This document shows positions 61,844 to 64,000 of a stretch of 64,000 bases of DNA, piece by piece. The translations under genes and the position numbers were made by a program. Each line of letters begins with the position of its first letter. Position 1 is the stretch's first letter. This DNA comes from Enterobacteriaceae bacterium RIT714. Its GTDB lineage: Bacteria > Pseudomonadota > Gammaproteobacteria > Enterobacterales > Enterobacteriaceae. The notes under the pieces were generated by a model. That model was not told the origin of the DNA. It saw only the letters and a program-made list of their open reading frames with translations, and made no database searches. Location of the stretch: positions 868,001-932,000 of the forward strand of contig WJYB01000001.1 in the NCBI GenBank assembly GCA_009668015.1, read 5' to 3'.

Positions 61844-61863
61844 TTATAAAACAGTGTTTCTCT
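61844..61863 (-). promoter_or_regulatory. KdgR-like operator upstream of the rhiT-like gene
   Basis: TTATAAAACAGTGTTTCTCT has the KdgR-box layout, with AAAACA and TGTTT half sites around a short centre. It lies in the 260-base gap between flhE and the transporter gene. kdgR is present at 8.4 kb in the same window. Pectin-related rhi genes of Dickeya are known KdgR targets. Confidence 0.6.
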
Positions 61864-61936
61864 TGCTTCAAAAGGTGGGGTCATTTTTGCGAGCCGGCCG
61901 TCAGATTTTGCCAACGGCTGGTGGAAAGAGAGGCAA

Positions 61937-62329
61937 CTAGCGGTAATTGACGATCACTTCATTTCTTTGCACTTTGAGGGCTGGCATCAGGCGGCCACCA
62001 CCTGGTACTTCCCAGACGAAGCGCAGTGGTTCAAGAGCCGGAACGCTGTCAAAGGCTCGGGTCGATCCACTCTCGCCATCCAGTTCCGTACAGCGCGTCT
62101 GTGAGCATAAGCGTACGCGTAATCCGGCAGGCGTCGGGCCGATGAGCTGATAACGCCAGACCACCAGCGTCATCAGCCCTGATACCGGCTCAGGCGGAGA
62201 GAGCGGGCGCGACGAAGCCGACACCCCACGGTTACTGAGCGTGATCCCAATACTACTCGCCTGCCATGTGCCCTCACCGGCGGCCTGCGCCACCAGGGGG
62301 AACAGTAAAATCCACAGCCATTTGCGCAT
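61937..62329 (-). CDS. flhE: Flagellar protein FlhE
   Basis: A 130-residue exported protein with a signal peptide (MRKWLWILLFPLVAQAAG). The rest (SIGITLSNRGVSASSRPLSPPEPVSGLMTLVVWRYQL and the pair of cysteines in RLCSQTRCTEL) matches FlhE of E. coli and Salmonella. There it affects flagellar type III secretion, acting as a plug or chaperone-like factor. Its ATG overlaps the flhA stop by one base (TAATG), indicating coupled translation as the last gene of flhBAE. Confidence 0.95.
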   Translation of the reverse strand: MRKWLWILLFPLVAQAAGEGTWQASSIGITLSNRGVSASSRPLSPPEPVSGLMTLVVWRYQLIGPTPAGLRVRLCSQTRCTELDGESGSTRAFDSVPALEPLRFVWEVPGGGRLMPALKVQRNEVIVNYR

Positions 62330-64000
62330 TATTTTCCTCCAATGGTCGCCGTCATACGGATATGGCGGTTATCGGAAAGCTCAAGGTTTGACAGCACAAC
62401 CAGCTGGGTCAGGCTTCGGCGCAGGAAGCGAGAAAGCAGCGGACGCAGCGCGTGATTCACCAGCAATACCGGCGGCGCCCCCAGCATCTCCTGACGAGCG
62501 AGCGCTTCTTGCGTCTGAGCCAGCAGTCGGTCGGCGAGCCCTGGTTCGAGTCCGCCACCGCCCTGCAGCGCCTGAAGGAGAAGACGCTCAAGCGGCGTAT
62601 CGAGGCCAATGACCTGCACTTCGCCAGAGCCAGGGAACCACTGCTGAGTAATCGCACGGCCTAACGCTACGCGCACAACGGCGGTGAGTTCGTGAGGATC
62701 GCTTTGCAGCGGAGCATGTTCTGCCAGAGTTTCCAGAATGGTCCGCATATCGCGAATGGGCACTTTTTCGTCCAGCAGGTTTTGCAGCACTTTGTGCAAG
62801 GTGGTTAACGTCACCACCCCGGGGACCAAATCTTCCGTCAGTTTCGGCATCTCCTGCGTGACCCGATCGAGTAACTGCTGTGCTTCCTGGCGTCCGAACA
62901 GTTCCGATGAGAATTGCCCAAGCAGATGGTTAAGATGGGTTGCGACAACGGTACTTGCTTCAACCACGGTATAACCCTGGATTTGCGCCTGCTCTTTGAG
63001 GGCACTCTCAATCCAGATTGCCGCCAGGCCAAAGGCCGGATCGATAGTCTGTTCGCCAGGTAAAGTCCCCGCCGCCGTACCGGGGTTAATCGCCAGCCAG
63101 CGGCCCGGATAGGCGTCACCGCTACCGATCTCTACACCTTTCATCAGAATGCGGTACCGCGCAGGGGGCAGATCCATGTTGTCACGGATATGAACCACAG
63201 GGGGTAAGAACCCGACATCCTGGGCGAATTTTTTACGGATGCTGCGAATACGCCCAAGCAGCTCACCGTCTTGCTGGAAATCCACCATTGGGATCAAGCG
63301 GTAACCGACTTCCATCCCGAGAGAGTCTTCAAGCTGTACGTCATTCCAGGTGGCTTCGACGGCCTGGTTATTTTCCGGCATTTTGACGGGAACAGGCTCA
63401 GCAGCGGGTTTAGCATCCCGCCCACGTAGCCACCAGGCAAGGCCTAACAGCGCGGCGGTAAACAGCAGGAAAACAAAGTTCGGCATGCCCGGCACCAGAC
63501 CCAGCAGGCCAAGTACCGCCGCAGAGAGCATCAGCACGTTCGGATTGGTGAACAGCTGGCTGACCATCTGCTGACCGACGTCTTCGTCGGTACTGACGCG
63601 GGTCACGATCACACCGGCCGCGGTAGAAATCACCAGCGCCGGGATCTGCGCCACCAGGCCATCACCGATGGTCAGCAGCGTATAACTCTCAGCCGCGTGC
63701 CCCAGATCCATCCCATGCTGGAGGACGCCCACCAGCAATCCGCCTACAACGTTGATCACCATGATCAGAATGCCGGCAATGGCGTCGCCACGGACGAATT
63801 TACTCGCACCGTCCATCGAGCCATAGAAGTCCGCTTCCTGCGTCACGTCGGAACGGCGTTTTTTCGCCTCATCTTCACCAATCAGTCCGGCGTTGAGATC
63901 GGCGTCAATCGCCATCTGTTTGCCGGGCATTCCGTCGAGCACAAAACGCGCGCCCACTTCTGCGATACGCCCTGCACCTTTGGTGATGACCATAAAGTTG
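62329..64000 (-). CDS. flhA: Flagellar export apparatus protein FlhA (3' part)
   Basis: The C-terminal 557 or so codons of FlhA, the export gate of the flagellar type III secretion system; the N-terminal membrane segments lie outside the window. The visible part starts within NFMVITKGAGRIAEVGARFVLDGMPGKQMAIDADLNAGLI, the conserved FHIPEP-type loop. Membrane segments follow (AGILIMVINVVGGLLVGVLQ, ALVISTAAGVIVTRV, LGLLGLVPGMPNFVFLLFTAALLGLAWWL), then the cytoplasmic domain that docks substrates and chaperones. It overlaps flhE by one base. Confidence 0.97.
   Translation of the reverse strand, partial: NFMVITKGAGRIAEVGARFVLDGMPGKQMAIDADLNAGLIGEDEAKKRRSDVTQEADFYGSMDGASKFVRGDAIAGILIMVINVVGGLLVGVLQHGMDLGHAAESYTLLTIGDGLVAQIPALVISTAAGVIVTRVSTDEDVGQQMVSQLFTNPNVLMLSAAVLGLLGLVPGMPNFVFLLFTAALLGLAWWLRGRDAKPAAEPVPVKMPENNQAVEATWNDVQLEDSLGMEVGYRLIPMVDFQQDGELLGRIRSIRKKFAQDVGFLPPVVHIRDNMDLPPARYRILMKGVEIGSGDAYPGRWLAINPGTAAGTLPGEQTIDPAFGLAAIWIESALKEQAQIQGYTVVEASTVVATHLNHLLGQFSSELFGRQEAQQLLDRVTQEMPKLTEDLVPGVVTLTTLHKVLQNLLDEKVPIRDMRTILETLAEHAPLQSDPHELTAVVRVALGRAITQQWFPGSGEVQVIGLDTPLERLLLQALQGGGGLEPGLADRLLAQTQEALARQEMLGAPPVLLVNHALRPLLSRFLRRSLTQLVVLSNLELSDNRHIRMTATIGGK

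Noticed and set aside
61825..61850. Possible CRP site upstream of the rhiT-like gene
   Set aside because: The TGT...TCAC halves are spaced by five bases rather than six and the left half is poor.

Overview
The window is a contiguous stretch of chromosome from a member of the Enterobacteriaceae. Gene order and protein sequences match the E. coli/Salmonella block running from manXYZ to flhA almost gene for gene. Protein sequences close to but distinct from E. coli, the presence of a second FtsI-like penicillin-binding protein beside cspC (as in Salmonella) and a rhamnogalacturonide-use pair beside argS point to Enterobacter, Lelliottia or a near relative. I cannot name the species. I saw no tRNA, rRNA, insertion sequence, phage or CRISPR array, so this is mostly core genome with a few accessory insertions.

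Layout. 1-3.5 kb: end of manXYZ (mannose PTS), yobD, the manganese exporter mntP with an elaborate 5' control region, and rlmA. 3.6-8.4 kb: PBP3-like transpeptidase, cspC with a shortened yobF, an added metallo-beta-lactamase-fold gene, yebO, mgrB (PhoPQ feedback peptide, with a PhoP box) and yobH. 8.4-22 kb: kdgR, yebQ, htpX, prc, proQ, msrC, the letAB lipid-transport pair, rsmF, yebV, yebW and pphA. 22-25.5 kb: an accessory patch with a VirK/YbjX-family gene, a phosphoethanolamine-transferase-like membrane enzyme, an AT-rich gene-free stretch and the small RNA SdsR. 25.5-31.7 kb: yebY-yebZ-yobA (CopC/CopD copper family), holE, yobB, exoX, ptrB, yebE. 31.9-40.1 kb: purT, then the Entner-Doudoroff/oxidative pentose group eda-edd-zwf with the divergent regulator hexR, and pykA. 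40.2-45.2 kb: lpxM, mepM and the zinc uptake system znuA/znuCB around a Zur site. 45.2-46.1 kb: an unassigned glycosyltransferase-like gene. 46.3-51.6 kb: ruvB, ruvA, ruvC, yebC, nudB, aspS. 51.8-56.9 kb: yecD, yecE, yecN, cmoAB, a large palindromic repeat, cutC with the sigma-E small RNA MicL in its 3' part, and yecM. 57.2-64 kb: argS, the rhiT/rhiN-like pair, flhE and the end of flhA.

How it fits together. Several metabolic regulators and their targets lie close to each other: HexR beside zwf/edd/eda/pykA, a GntR-type operator before edd, and kdgR in the same window as a KdgR-like box in front of the rhamnogalacturonide transporter. The products of that transporter would be expected to feed, through KDG and KDPG, into Eda. 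Metal control is well represented (two MntR-type boxes, a Fur-like box and a yybP-ykoY riboswitch before mntP; Zur between znuA and znuC). Envelope functions recur (PBP3-like, prc, mepM, letAB, lpxM, mgrB, phosphoethanolamine transferase, MicL).

No completely new multi-gene system is evident. The most interesting items are the operator/terminator arrangement ahead of edd, paired MntR boxes ahead of mntP, the premature stop in yobF, the VirK-like/phosphoethanolamine-transferase patch, the unassigned DxD glycosyltransferase-like gene beside znuB, and the 24-bp-stem palindrome after cmoB.
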